Source of the DNA: CAYRFE01 sp964539615
GTDB lineage: Bacteria > Macinerneyibacteriota > Macinerneyibacteria > Macinerneyibacteriales > CAYRFE01
DNA length: 6,736 bases
NCBI GenBank assembly: GCA_964539615.1
Contig: CAZIJP010000142.1
Location: forward strand, 1 to 6,736
Direction of reading: 5' to 3'
Shown here: piece by piece, positions 1 through 6,736 of the stretch
Numbering within the stretch: the first letter of the stretch is position 1
Layout of the letters: every line of letters begins with the position of its first letter
Program-made: the position numbers and the translations under genes
Notes under the pieces: generated by a model
What the model saw: the letters and a program-made list of their open reading frames with translations, nothing else
What the model was told of the DNA's origin: nothing
Database searches by the model: none

Positions 1-2
1 AA

Positions 3-1290
3 AATCAACGCACTGAATCTGTGCTCCATGTATCTGCTCAATACAGCGGTTTTCCTGTATTCAAATTATTGATCGATCTGGGCGCGGATGTGAATGTTCC
101 AACGTCACGACGAAGTAAACCGATTCATTATACTACTATGTTCGGAAAATTGGAAATGACCGAATTATTGCTTCAAAAGGGAGCAGTGGCCCATGAAATG
201 AACGGTAGCAGTTTGTATCCGATACAATATGCCGTAGACAGCGGGAATATTCCCCTTGTTGAGCTATTAATTGCCAAGGGTGAAAAATATGATCAACTTT
301 CAACTACTCAAATGACATTGCTTCATTATGCCGCCGGAAGCGGAAGCGTAGCGATGTATGAATTTATTGCATCAAAAGGTCTTGATCCTCAGGCTAAGGA
401 TTCGACGGGCAACACAATGCTGCATATTGCTTCTACCGGCAGTGTTGAAATGGTAAAATATTTGATCGCTAAAGGTTTTGATATCCGTGCTTTAGATATT
501 TGGAATATGATCCCAGCAGTAACCTCAGGTTTTTGGAGCAAAAAAGATATATTGGCATATTATTTATCAAACGGTATTTCTGTAAATGAAAAATTCGGCC
601 CTGATAATAATACGATGTTACATTTTATTGCAGCTTACGGTCCTATTGATATGGCAGCATTTTTACTTGATAACGGCGCTGATGTGAATGCCGTTAACTC
701 AAATAACGAATCGGTATTGGCGATGGCGATCATGGATAACAAAATAAATACCGTGAAATTGCTTATCGACCGCGGTGCCGCGATCAATCCGGGTATTTGT
801 AAAGACGGGACGACTTGCACTACAAACGTACGAATTCCGCTTCATATGGCAGCGCTTACTAATGTTGAATTAACGAACTATCTGCTTGAAAAAGGCGCAG
901 ATATCAATGCCGTTGACACCCTTGGAGATACCGCATTGGTAAATGCTATCATCCGTGACAAACCGGATATCGTTAAGGTTCTGATCGACCACGGTATGAA
1001 AACCGATACCGTAAACAATCAAATGAATACACCGCTTCACATTGCCGTAGAACGCGGGAATATTGAGAACATAAAACAGCTGCTTGAAAAAAGGGTTAAC
1101 GTGAATGTGAAAAACAACATAGGCCAAACACCATTGCATATAGCATCTGCGAAAGGTTATGGAGATATTGTCGCGTTATTACTGCAAAACGGCAGCGATG
1201 TTACCGTGAAGGACAACACAAAGCATACTCCTTATTACTACGCCGACTATTTTAACAATGAAGCGGTCAAATCAACGCTCGTTACGTATA
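3..1290 (+). repeat. Tandem ankyrin-repeat array (about 13 units)
   Basis: The coding sequence is built of degenerate units of about 99 nt (33 residues). Each carries the ankyrin helix-turn-helix signature (for example TPLHIAVERGN, then LLEKGADINA). Units seven (LLDNGADVNAVN) and nine (LLEKGADINAVD) are particularly alike. The unit starting near residue 230 is lengthened by about 9 residues with a Cys pair (C260 and C266). The last unit (TPYYYADYFNN) is degenerate and caps the array. The repeat is at protein level; copies are diverged in DNA, so recent expansion is not indicated. Confidence 0.88.
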
Positions 1291-2069
1291 AATCGAAAAC
1301 GAACGATCGTGATAAAAAGAAAGAAAAAATAGTAAAGCATATTCTCAATAACGGCGACGCGGTTGTCTGGTTTTTAGGGCACAGCGGGTGGGCTGTTAAA
1401 ACCAAGAGCAACCTTATGATATTTGATTACAACGAGGGAGAACGCGGAGCTGACCTGAAATCATTGTATAACGGCGGGATAAATCCTGAAGAATTAAAAG
1501 ATCTCACTGTTACTGTTTTTGTGTCACACTCCCATGGAGACCATTACTCGCAAGTTATCAATTCATGGAAAGATGTTGTTAAAAATATCACGTATGTGTT
1601 CGGCTTTGATGATCCGAATGCAAAAGTGCCATATACAAAAATCTTACCGAGAGAAACAAAAAATATTGGCAATATCATTGTTACGGCAATATTTTCAAAT
1701 GATTCTGGCGTAGGATTCGTGGCAGAAGCTGACGGCGTGGTTTTGTTCCATTCGGGCGATCATGCAAACCGCAATCGTGACCTGAGTGGTAATTATTGTC
1801 CGGAGATCGATTTTATTGCTTCGCTCAATAAAAAGATCGATATCGCATTCTTGCCGGTTACGGGATGTAATTTCGGTGATGTGGAAGCGGTGAAGATCGG
1901 TGATTTCTATACGATCAATAAATTGAATCCGGCTTTGATCGTGCCGATGCACGGTAATCCTGCATCTTTTGAACCATTTATTACGTCAGTGAAAGAAAAA
2001 AAGATAAAAACACCGTATTTTTTGCCTGTTGGCAATGGAGATCGTATACTTTTCAGTTCCACGAAGTGA
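3..2069 (+). CDS. Ankyrin-repeat protein with C-terminal metallo-beta-lactamase-fold hydrolase domain (5' partial)
   Basis: The reading frame is open to the left edge. The GTG at 21 sits inside an ankyrin repeat (in-frame codons before it read NQRTES, then VLHVSAQ), so the true start lies outside the window; residues below are counted from that GTG. Residues 1 to about 423 form roughly 13 ankyrin repeats with TPLH/TMLH and LLxxGADVN signatures. A lysine-rich linker (about 425-444) leads to a metallo-beta-lactamase fold: GHSGW near 454, the zinc motif HSHGDH at 503-508, Asp580 in HSGDH, and His644 in PMHGNP. All expected metal ligands are present, so the domain is probably an active metal-dependent hydrolase. 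The pattern resembles COG2220/UlaG-like proteins rather than true beta-lactamases. The ankyrin array presumably binds a protein partner. The substrate is unknown, and location cannot be judged because the N-terminus is missing. TGA stop at 2067, followed by a hairpin terminator. Confidence 0.93.
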   Translation, partial: NQRTESVLHVSAQYSGFPVFKLLIDLGADVNVPTSRRSKPIHYTTMFGKLEMTELLLQKGAVAHEMNGSSLYPIQYAVDSGNIPLVELLIAKGEKYDQLSTTQMTLLHYAAGSGSVAMYEFIASKGLDPQAKDSTGNTMLHIASTGSVEMVKYLIAKGFDIRALDIWNMIPAVTSGFWSKKDILAYYLSNGISVNEKFGPDNNTMLHFIAAYGPIDMAAFLLDNGADVNAVNSNNESVLAMAIMDNKINTVKLLIDRGAAINPGICKDGTTCTTNVRIPLHMAALTNVELTNYLLEKGADINAVDTLGDTALVNAIIRDKPDIVKVLIDHGMKTDTVNNQMNTPLHIAVERGNIENIKQLLEKRVNVNVKNNIGQTPLHIASAKGYGDIVALLLQNGSDVTVKDNTKHTPYYYADYFNNEAVKSTLVTYKSKTNDRDKKKEKIVKHILNNGDAVVWFLGHSGWAVKTKSNLMIFDYNEGERGADLKSLYNGGINPEELKDLTVTVFVSHSHGDHYSQVINSWKDVVKNITYVFGFDDPNAKVPYTKILPRETKNIGNIIVTAIFSNDSGVGFVAEADGVVLFHSGDHANRNRDLSGNYCPEIDFIASLNKKIDIAFLPVTGCNFGDVEAVKIGDFYTINKLNPALIVPMHGNPASFEPFITSVKEKKIKTPYFLPVGNGDRILFSSTK

Positions 2070-2081
2070 TCATTGTGTCAG

Positions 2082-2114
2082 CATCCCCTCTTCATTATTG
2101 ATGAGGAGGGGATG
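2082..2114 (+). terminator. Hairpin terminator between convergent genes
   Basis: CATCCCCTCTTCAT (2082-2095) pairs with ATGAGGAGGGGATG (2101-2114), giving a 14-bp stem with one G-U wobble and a 5-nt loop (TATTG). It starts 12 nt after the stop codon of the ankyrin/hydrolase gene. The downstream tract on the plus strand (TATTATTCT) is only moderately T-rich, so it is an imperfect intrinsic terminator. The minus-strand operon ends at 2141, so the same stem could also stop that transcript, although its minus-strand exit side (CTGACACA) has no U run. Confidence 0.78.
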
Positions 2115-2140
2115 TATTATTCTGGTATAATTTCAAAATA

Positions 2141-5100
2141 TTAAATGGGAATATTTTTATCTGATTTAATGCATTTAACCGTATTATCGTTATAGTCTTT
2201 TTCAATAAGGAGATAATGAGTATTGAGCCCGGCAGATTCGGGCTTGAAATCGACAGGAATTTCTATTGTCCCGGTGTTATTTTTCAAGAGTTTGATCATT
2301 TTATATTCTTTCCCGTTGTTATCGTAAATCGATATCTGCACGTGAGTATCGGTTTCAAGTCGGGTGCTTTCACCGGTTTCCAATAATGATACTTTTTCCA
2401 AAGAATATGAAATCGTCACCAAATAATGGTTATCGTCAATAACATCGTAAGACGCATTTTTCGCAACCACGGAATACAATGTTACGGTAGCAAACCACTC
2501 ATTGAGAAGGTATGCGTATTCATTCGGCGTAACTTTTTTAAATTCGTCGTATAAATCACTTGAAAGAGCGAACGGCGGAGCCGTTGAAGCGAATTTCGTA
2601 CAGTAGTTTCGGTATGCTTTGGTACAGTTTTCTTCGCCGATGTATTCCTGCAGGGCGTTCATAATCACAATAGCTTTATCGTAATGCACATACGGGTGTT
2701 CGGGAACCGTTTTGAGCATCGGCGGTTCATATTCAGTAGCATGTCTTCTGCCTTTGAAATATTCTTTAACACTGTTTCGAATTACAGTATCGAAAGCTTG
2801 TAGTGAATAGTGTTTTTTCATCATCGTTACTGCGGTATACTGTGCTGCCATTTCAGTAAGCATCTGATGCCCCGGGTAAAATGCGCTTGTGACAATATGT
2901 GCCCACCATTGATGACCGATTTCATGAGCAATGGTTCTGTAGGCATATTCAACTGTGTTCGGCTTAAAACGTGCGATAAAACCGAATCCTTCGGATATCG
3001 GTATCATACCAGGAAATGCTTCCGCATATATCTGGTAACGGGGAAATTCAATGATCTGGATTTTTTTATACGGATACGGTGAAAAATTTGACGTACAATA
3101 AGCAAGGGTATCTTTAGCCGATTTTATCATGATATCGATATTATAACTGTGATTCGGGTGGTAATATATCTCTATCGGTATGGATCCCCATGAATCTTTT
3201 GCGACCGCATAACGACCTGAAAGGATCGCAAAATATTTCAAAACTAAGACATCGGAACTATATGTTGCATACACACGGCCGTTTTCATTCCATTGCTTCT
3301 TGCAAAACCCGGGAGCAAGAGCGGTTTGCTCTGCTTCTGTGCTGACGGTGATTTCCAATGCTACGTAATCTCCGTCTTTGGAAATCATAGCTTGAGATCG
3401 TGCAATGTCCGTTGAGTTGCTATATTCTTTGCGAGGAGATAGTCCGAACTCAATTCGTTTTTGCGGATCGGTTATTTCTTTTGTCCGATTTGCATCATAT
3501 CCGATACCGGGGATGATGTCTTTGTAATAGAGAAATGAACCGTTTGGAATTATATCTCTGTCGGAACCTTCGTTTTCTATACCATAGTTATCACGTGTAA
3601 GCGTACAATCGACAGTAAGTTTATCATGTGGCAGCAGCGGAGTTGTCAGCCTATACAACCTGATTCCGTATGTTGTGTCGTCAATAAGCAATTGAGCGGA
3701 AGAAGACAAGATTATGGAAACGTTTTTCGCGCCTTCGGGAATTTCGAGATATATCTCCGATAGAGGTTGTTCTGTTTTATTTTCCAGTGACAGTATTCCG
3801 TTAATCTTGCAGAAGCGTTTTGACGGATATAATTCAGCTTGAATGACAACAGCGGTCACTTTCGGATGTAGTGCGGAATCGTAGCTTTTGTATTTTATTT
3901 CGTATTCGGCGGATTGGCGGTCAAATTGTTTGTCTGAGATAAAGGTATTGGTGTGTGTCGTCGTGTAATACGCCGTACTGCCGAATGCGGCAATGAATGT
4001 AATTCCTACAACTGCACCTATAGCAACATAGTTGTTCATCCGTGTTGCAAACGAATAGATCCTGTCTCGCAATGTGAATGCATACCCGTTTTTCCAGAAT
4101 CCAATTCCGAGAATTACGATGAGGACGGCAACTCCTGTCCAGTACCCGTTAAACATCAACGCGCGTTTGAGATACACATCAAAACCGTTCATGTCGGAAT
4201 GGACGATTGGTATGATGTTGGCGAACCCTGCAAGATTATGTTGGGAAATGAGGTCATAAGCAACATCCTGCATGGCAAAAAAAAGTATAACCATTATATA
4301 GCCGATATATTTTTTCGGTGCGAGTACCTGAAGCGTGACACTCATTACGGCGATCAGTGAAAATTGAACCCACCGTATAACAAAAAGCGTTGTCACATAC
4401 TGCCCGAAGTCGTAGCGAAAATAACCGTGCAGCGTTTGAATAATGATCCCCATGATCATGATCACCGACATCAGACTAAATACGACCAAAGAGACCGATG
4501 TGATTTTTCCAAGCATCCAAGCGGTATTGTTGACCGGAAGAGAATCGATAATATTGCTCGTTTTGATATCCCGATCACGCCAGACGGACTCGGCGGAAGT
4601 AAATGCGATGATCATGAAAACAAAGAGGAGGAAAATATTTTCCGAGATTTTTAGCATTTCATAGGTTACGGGGTATGTCTGTGTGTTTCGTACGATACCG
4701 ACATACTGAAAACCAACGATAAGCAACATAAGCACGGCGAGTGAAACGATCATGATAAAGAATCTGTTTTTACACAGGGAAATAAAATCTTGCCATGCAA
4801 TCCGCACCACGGAATACCAAAATGCTGATAATGAAAAGTCTTTTTTCGATTCTACAGATGTGAAATGAATGATAGCGGATGTACTCGTTTTTTGTGAAAA
4901 TGTGTCTATGCAGGCGAGTTTAATTTTTTTTAGTATCACGTATGCGAACACGCCTGTTATTAAAAGCCAGAAGATGCGGTTGATCACTATTTCGTTTTGA
5001 AGGGCTATCAAGAGAGTATTTTTTTCCGTTACGGACCATGTTTTCAAAACGGAATTTAAAGCGGCGATACCAAACGGATCTAAAAACAACGATGCTACAG

Positions 5101-5716
5101 AAGATTCAAGACGAGTAGTGATGCCGGTGAATATTTTCAGTATCACGCTTGCAGCAGTGATGACATACACAGGGTATATTTTACGAGTATAGAGTGTGAG
5201 AAGGTACGATAATGAACCGAATAACAGTAAATTAGGAATAATATTAGTTAGATACGGCAACAGTATGCTTCCCGGGACGTGGGCTGTGATCGGCGAGTTT
5301 GAATGAAACGATGCGGCCATCCATGCTCCTAGCCCAATGCCTGAATAAATGAACAGCATACGGACCGTTTCTGCAATAAGATGTGCGGATATATACGTCG
5401 ATTTCTTTACGGGTGCGGCAAAAACAAACTGATACGTGTTCTGTTGAAAATCACGTAATCCCTGCCGACCAAAAAAATATGCTGTTATGAGAATGCAAAA
5501 CTGGAAAACTGTTGCGGTCAAATAATACACGATAAAAGGCGCATTTACGTGTACGTCGTTCATACCGGCATTGAGCGACTTATACAGCGGGCCACCTTTA
5601 TGATATGCCAAGAGGAAACTCGTCAGCGATAAAGAAAAAAATAGTAAAAACAATATATAGGTTGAAAATTGTCGGAAACGTTCATGAAGAAGGCGTCGAA
5701 GCAATGCTTGTGTCAT
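2141..5716 (-). CDS. ABC-2 permease fused to M1-family aminopeptidase domain
   Basis: This 1191-residue protein has a membrane half and a peptidase half. The N-terminus is basic and uncleaved, with two ABC-2 permease halves: about six membrane segments at 20-262 and six or seven at 319-584. Each half carries a related loop motif (AAPVKK near 101, SLPVNN near 392). The last segment (about 563-584) follows a basic loop, so by the positive-inside rule the rest is extracytoplasmic. Residues about 610-1085 resemble an M1 zinc metallopeptidase (gluzincin): HEIGH at 931-935, third ligand Glu955, Tyr1012 in HYDKA as the likely catalytic tyrosine, and FPGMIPISEG (near 901-910) in place of the usual GAMEN loop. 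A beta-rich tail ends at 1191. ATG start with a well-placed Shine-Dalgarno. It lies 9 nt after the ATPase gene, its probable partner. Transported substrate and peptide target are unknown. This is a recognised fusion type (ABC permease/M1 aminopeptidase); the transport direction, probably export or signalling, is inferred. Confidence 0.93.
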   Translation of the reverse strand: MTQALLRRLLHERFRQFSTYILFLLFFSLSLTSFLLAYHKGGPLYKSLNAGMNDVHVNAPFIVYYLTATVFQFCILITAYFFGRQGLRDFQQNTYQFVFAAPVKKSTYISAHLIAETVRMLFIYSGIGLGAWMAASFHSNSPITAHVPGSILLPYLTNIIPNLLLFGSLSYLLTLYTRKIYPVYVITAASVILKIFTGITTRLESSVASLFLDPFGIAALNSVLKTWSVTEKNTLLIALQNEIVINRIFWLLITGVFAYVILKKIKLACIDTFSQKTSTSAIIHFTSVESKKDFSLSAFWYSVVRIAWQDFISLCKNRFFIMIVSLAVLMLLIVGFQYVGIVRNTQTYPVTYEMLKISENIFLLFVFMIIAFTSAESVWRDRDIKTSNIIDSLPVNNTAWMLGKITSVSLVVFSLMSVIMIMGIIIQTLHGYFRYDFGQYVTTLFVIRWVQFSLIAVMSVTLQVLAPKKYIGYIMVILFFAMQDVAYDLISQHNLAGFANIIPIVHSDMNGFDVYLKRALMFNGYWTGVAVLIVILGIGFWKNGYAFTLRDRIYSFATRMNNYVAIGAVVGITFIAAFGSTAYYTTTHTNTFISDKQFDRQSAEYEIKYKSYDSALHPKVTAVVIQAELYPSKRFCKINGILSLENKTEQPLSEIYLEIPEGAKNVSIILSSSAQLLIDDTTYGIRLYRLTTPLLPHDKLTVDCTLTRDNYGIENEGSDRDIIPNGSFLYYKDIIPGIGYDANRTKEITDPQKRIEFGLSPRKEYSNSTDIARSQAMISKDGDYVALEITVSTEAEQTALAPGFCKKQWNENGRVYATYSSDVLVLKYFAILSGRYAVAKDSWGSIPIEIYYHPNHSYNIDIMIKSAKDTLAYCTSNFSPYPYKKIQIIEFPRYQIYAEAFPGMIPISEGFGFIARFKPNTVEYAYRTIAHEIGHQWWAHIVTSAFYPGHQMLTEMAAQYTAVTMMKKHYSLQAFDTVIRNSVKEYFKGRRHATEYEPPMLKTVPEHPYVHYDKAIVIMNALQEYIGEENCTKAYRNYCTKFASTAPPFALSSDLYDEFKKVTPNEYAYLLNEWFATVTLYSVVAKNASYDVIDDNHYLVTISYSLEKVSLLETGESTRLETDTHVQISIYDNNGKEYKMIKLLKNNTGTIEIPVDFKPESAGLNTHYLLIEKDYNDNTVKCIKSDKNIPI

Positions 5717-5720
5717 GATG

Positions 5721-5727
5721 ACCTCCT
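5721..5727 (-). promoter_or_regulatory. Ribosome binding site of the permease/peptidase gene, overlapping the ATPase stop codon
   Basis: On the minus strand the junction reads TAGGAGGTCATCATG. The TAG is the ATPase stop and the AGGAGGT inside the same string is a near-perfect Shine-Dalgarno. Four bases separate it from the ATG at 5716. This supports both the start choice and translational coupling, with ribosomes ending on the ATPase re-initiating on the permease. Confidence 0.88.
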
Positions 5728-6610
5728 ATATTGTAAAACCGGGGATTGGTTTTACCGAAGTGAAATAGACATCTTTCAGAGTTGGCCTAATGGTCTCAAA
5801 ACCGGTTGCAGGATCGCTTTCTGCAAAGATATGAAGCAGTATTTTTCCCTCAAGAAGCGAGGTGTGTAGCACCGTATAGTGTTCATCGTATATTGGTAAT
5901 TCGTTTTTATTAATCAACTTTTGCCAAATTTTCCCCGAAATAGATTCGACGGCATCCTTTGGTCGTGATGACACCGCAATTTTTCCGTTATGAATTACTG
6001 CCATGTTTGAACACAGTTGTTCCACGTCTTCAACGATATGGGTTGACAGTATAACAATGATCGAATCACTAATATCGCTGAGAATGTTTAAAAACCGTGT
6101 GCGTTCTTCAGGGTCAAGACCGGCTGTGGGTTCGTCAACGATCACGAGCTGCGGGTTACCGAGCAAGGCCTGCGCTATGCCGAAACGCTGTTTCATACCG
6201 CCTGAAAATGTGCCGAGTTTTTTATCCTTATGATGCAGCAAGTTTGTTCTGTCCAGCATTTCAAGGACATTGTTTTTCCGTTTTTTCGCATCAATGAGTC
6301 CTTTCAATATGCCGATGTGATGCAGCATGGCTTCTGCGCTCATTTCCGGGTAAATGCCGAAATCCTGAGGCAGGAACCCGAGGCATTTCCGAATGGTCAT
6401 TTTTTCCTTTTTTACATCTGTACCGTTAAAGATAATATCGCCGCTATCCTGTTCCTGCAATGTTGCAATGGTACGCATCAGGGTTGATTTGCCTGCACCG
6501 TTGGGGCCTAATAAACCGAATAATCCGTGTGAAATGGTCAGATTGATATCCTTTAATGCCTCTGTACCGTTTGCATACGTTTTTGATACATTCTTAATGG
6601 TGAGTTCCAT
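5726..6610 (-). CDS. ABC transporter ATP-binding protein (ABC-2 type)
   Basis: This 294-residue protein is a complete ABC ATPase that energises a membrane transporter from the cytoplasmic face. In order it shows Walker A GPNGAGKST (35-43), the Q-loop Gln82 in GFLPQDFG, the signature FSGGMKQR (135-142), Walker B LVIVDE with Asp159 and catalytic Glu160, the D-loop GLDPEE, and the H-loop His191 in STHIVEDVEQ. No key residue is missing. Residues about 215-294 are a C-terminal extension of the kind seen in ABC-2 (drug, antibiotic or natrium export type) ATPases. The start is the ATG at 6610, preceded by AAAGGAGG at 5-nt spacing. It is the first gene of a two-gene operon with the permease/peptidase, whose two ABC-2 halves would need two copies of this subunit. 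The substrate cannot be read from the sequence. Confidence 0.96.
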   Translation of the reverse strand: MELTIKNVSKTYANGTEALKDINLTISHGLFGLLGPNGAGKSTLMRTIATLQEQDSGDIIFNGTDVKKEKMTIRKCLGFLPQDFGIYPEMSAEAMLHHIGILKGLIDAKKRKNNVLEMLDRTNLLHHKDKKLGTFSGGMKQRFGIAQALLGNPQLVIVDEPTAGLDPEERTRFLNILSDISDSIIVILSTHIVEDVEQLCSNMAVIHNGKIAVSSRPKDAVESISGKIWQKLINKNELPIYDEHYTVLHTSLLEGKILLHIFAESDPATGFETIRPTLKDVYFTSVKPIPGFTI

Positions 6611-6615
6611 AGAAT

Positions 6616-6623
6616 CCTCCTTT
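6616..6623 (-). promoter_or_regulatory. Ribosome binding site of the ABC ATPase gene
   Basis: On the minus strand AAAGGAGG lies 5 nt before the ATG at 6610. It is a strong Shine-Dalgarno and fixes the start of the ATPase gene. Confidence 0.88.
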
Positions 6624-6659
6624 GAGTGAACCGTGTTTTCCGTTCTATTCGCTTGATGG

Positions 6660-6688
6660 ATTGTAGGGGTATTAAATCGGTAAATCTA
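6660..6688 (-). promoter_or_regulatory. Candidate sigma-70-like promoter of the ABC operon
   Basis: On the minus strand TACAAT (6660-6665) is one base off the TATAAT consensus. A 17-nt spacer separates it from TAGATT (6683-6688), a poor -35 box. Transcription would start near 6653, giving a leader of about 40 nt before the ATPase ATG. The spacer and -35 region contain a short direct repeat on the plus strand (TAAATC at 6673 and 6681). The assignment is weak because the -35 is poor and the organism's promoter consensus is unknown. Confidence 0.3.
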
Positions 6689-6712
6689 TGGGTAGAACGT
6701 CCTGTTTTAACG

Positions 6713-6732
6713 AATAGGAACATTTTCCTATT
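6713..6732. promoter_or_regulatory. Perfect palindrome, operator-like, upstream of the ABC operon
   Basis: AATAGGAA (6713-6720), spacer CATT, then TTCCTATT (6725-6732) is a perfect 8-bp inverted repeat. It lies about 100 bp upstream of the ATPase start and just upstream of the candidate promoter. Neither strand shows a T run after it and the stem is AT-rich, so a binding site for a dimeric regulator is more likely than a terminator. A partly matching half-site lies at 6642-6651. No known regulator is assigned. It could also belong to a gene just beyond the right edge. Confidence 0.5.
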
Positions 6733-6736
6733 GGCT

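Noticed and set aside
21..23. GTG at 21 as the start codon of the ankyrin/hydrolase gene
   Set aside because: The frame is open to the left edge, and the codons before it (NQRTES) complete the first ankyrin repeat. No Shine-Dalgarno precedes the GTG, so the gene is truncated by the window.
870..1139. Minus-strand open frame within the ankyrin array
   Set aside because: It is antisense to repetitive ankyrin codons, with no domain or upstream signal. The other minus-strand frames at 635-820 and 1695-1952 fail for the same reason.
3..1290. CRISPR array or DNA satellite suggested by the roughly 99-nt periodicity
   Set aside because: The period is the 33-residue ankyrin unit within an open reading frame. 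The copies are strongly diverged in DNA, and no direct repeats with unique spacers were found.
1353..2069. True beta-lactamase (antibiotic resistance) assignment for the MBL domain
   Set aside because: The HSHGDH and HSGDH pattern and the PMHG C-terminal motif resemble UlaG/COG2220-type hydrolases. The fold alone does not imply beta-lactam hydrolysis.
3953..4360. 135-codon plus-strand open frame
   Set aside because: It lies wholly antisense to the well-supported permease/peptidase gene, its translation is Cys- and Arg-rich without recognisable motifs, and no ribosome binding site was seen. It is a shadow frame.
4364..4664. Overlapping plus-strand open frames rich in His, Asp and Arg
   Set aside because: They are antisense to hydrophobic membrane-segment codons of the permease. 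The odd composition is what the complement of such codons gives.
6003..6629. Several overlapping plus-strand open frames across the ATPase gene
   Set aside because: They are antisense to the conserved Walker A, signature and Walker B region of the ABC ATPase and share no domain features.
6713..6732. Palindrome read as a transcription terminator
   Set aside because: The stem is short and AT-rich, and neither side is followed by a T run, so a protein-binding site is the better reading.

Overview
The window is bacterial: compact coding on both strands, strong AGGAGG-type ribosome binding sites on the minus strand, TGA used as a stop, and a convergent gene pair separated by a hairpin terminator. 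Base composition is moderately AT-rich by eye. A long ankyrin-repeat protein and an ABC-2 permease/M1-peptidase fusion would fit a Gram-negative bacterium, for example of the Bacteroidetes/Chlorobi/Ignavibacteria group or the spirochaetes. That placement is a weak inference, because no rRNA, tRNA or other phylogenetic marker gene is present.

Layout. Positions 3-2069 (+) hold the 3' part of a large gene whose true start lies left of the window. It encodes about 13 ankyrin repeats joined to a C-terminal metallo-beta-lactamase-fold hydrolase domain of the UlaG-like (COG2220) kind. Positions 2070-2140 are a short convergent intergenic region with a 14-bp hairpin at 2082-2114. Positions 2141-6610 (-) are a two-gene operon read right to left. 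It has an ABC ATPase (5726-6610), then a 1191-residue protein (2141-5716) with two ABC-2 permease halves followed by an M1-family zinc aminopeptidase-like domain. Positions 6611-6736 are the upstream region of that operon. They carry its ribosome binding site, a weak candidate promoter and a perfect 8-4-8 palindrome at 6713-6732 that looks like an operator.

How they work together. The ATPase and the permease/peptidase very probably form one membrane complex. An ATPase dimer would drive a single-chain permease that already contains both membrane halves and carries a peptidase on the extracytoplasmic side. The two genes are 9 nt apart and the second gene's Shine-Dalgarno overlaps the first gene's stop codon, so their translation is probably coupled. 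The ankyrin/hydrolase gene is convergent to the operon and nothing in the sequence ties the two together. The most noteworthy items are the transporter-peptidase fusion, the ankyrin-hydrolase fusion and the palindrome upstream of the operon.
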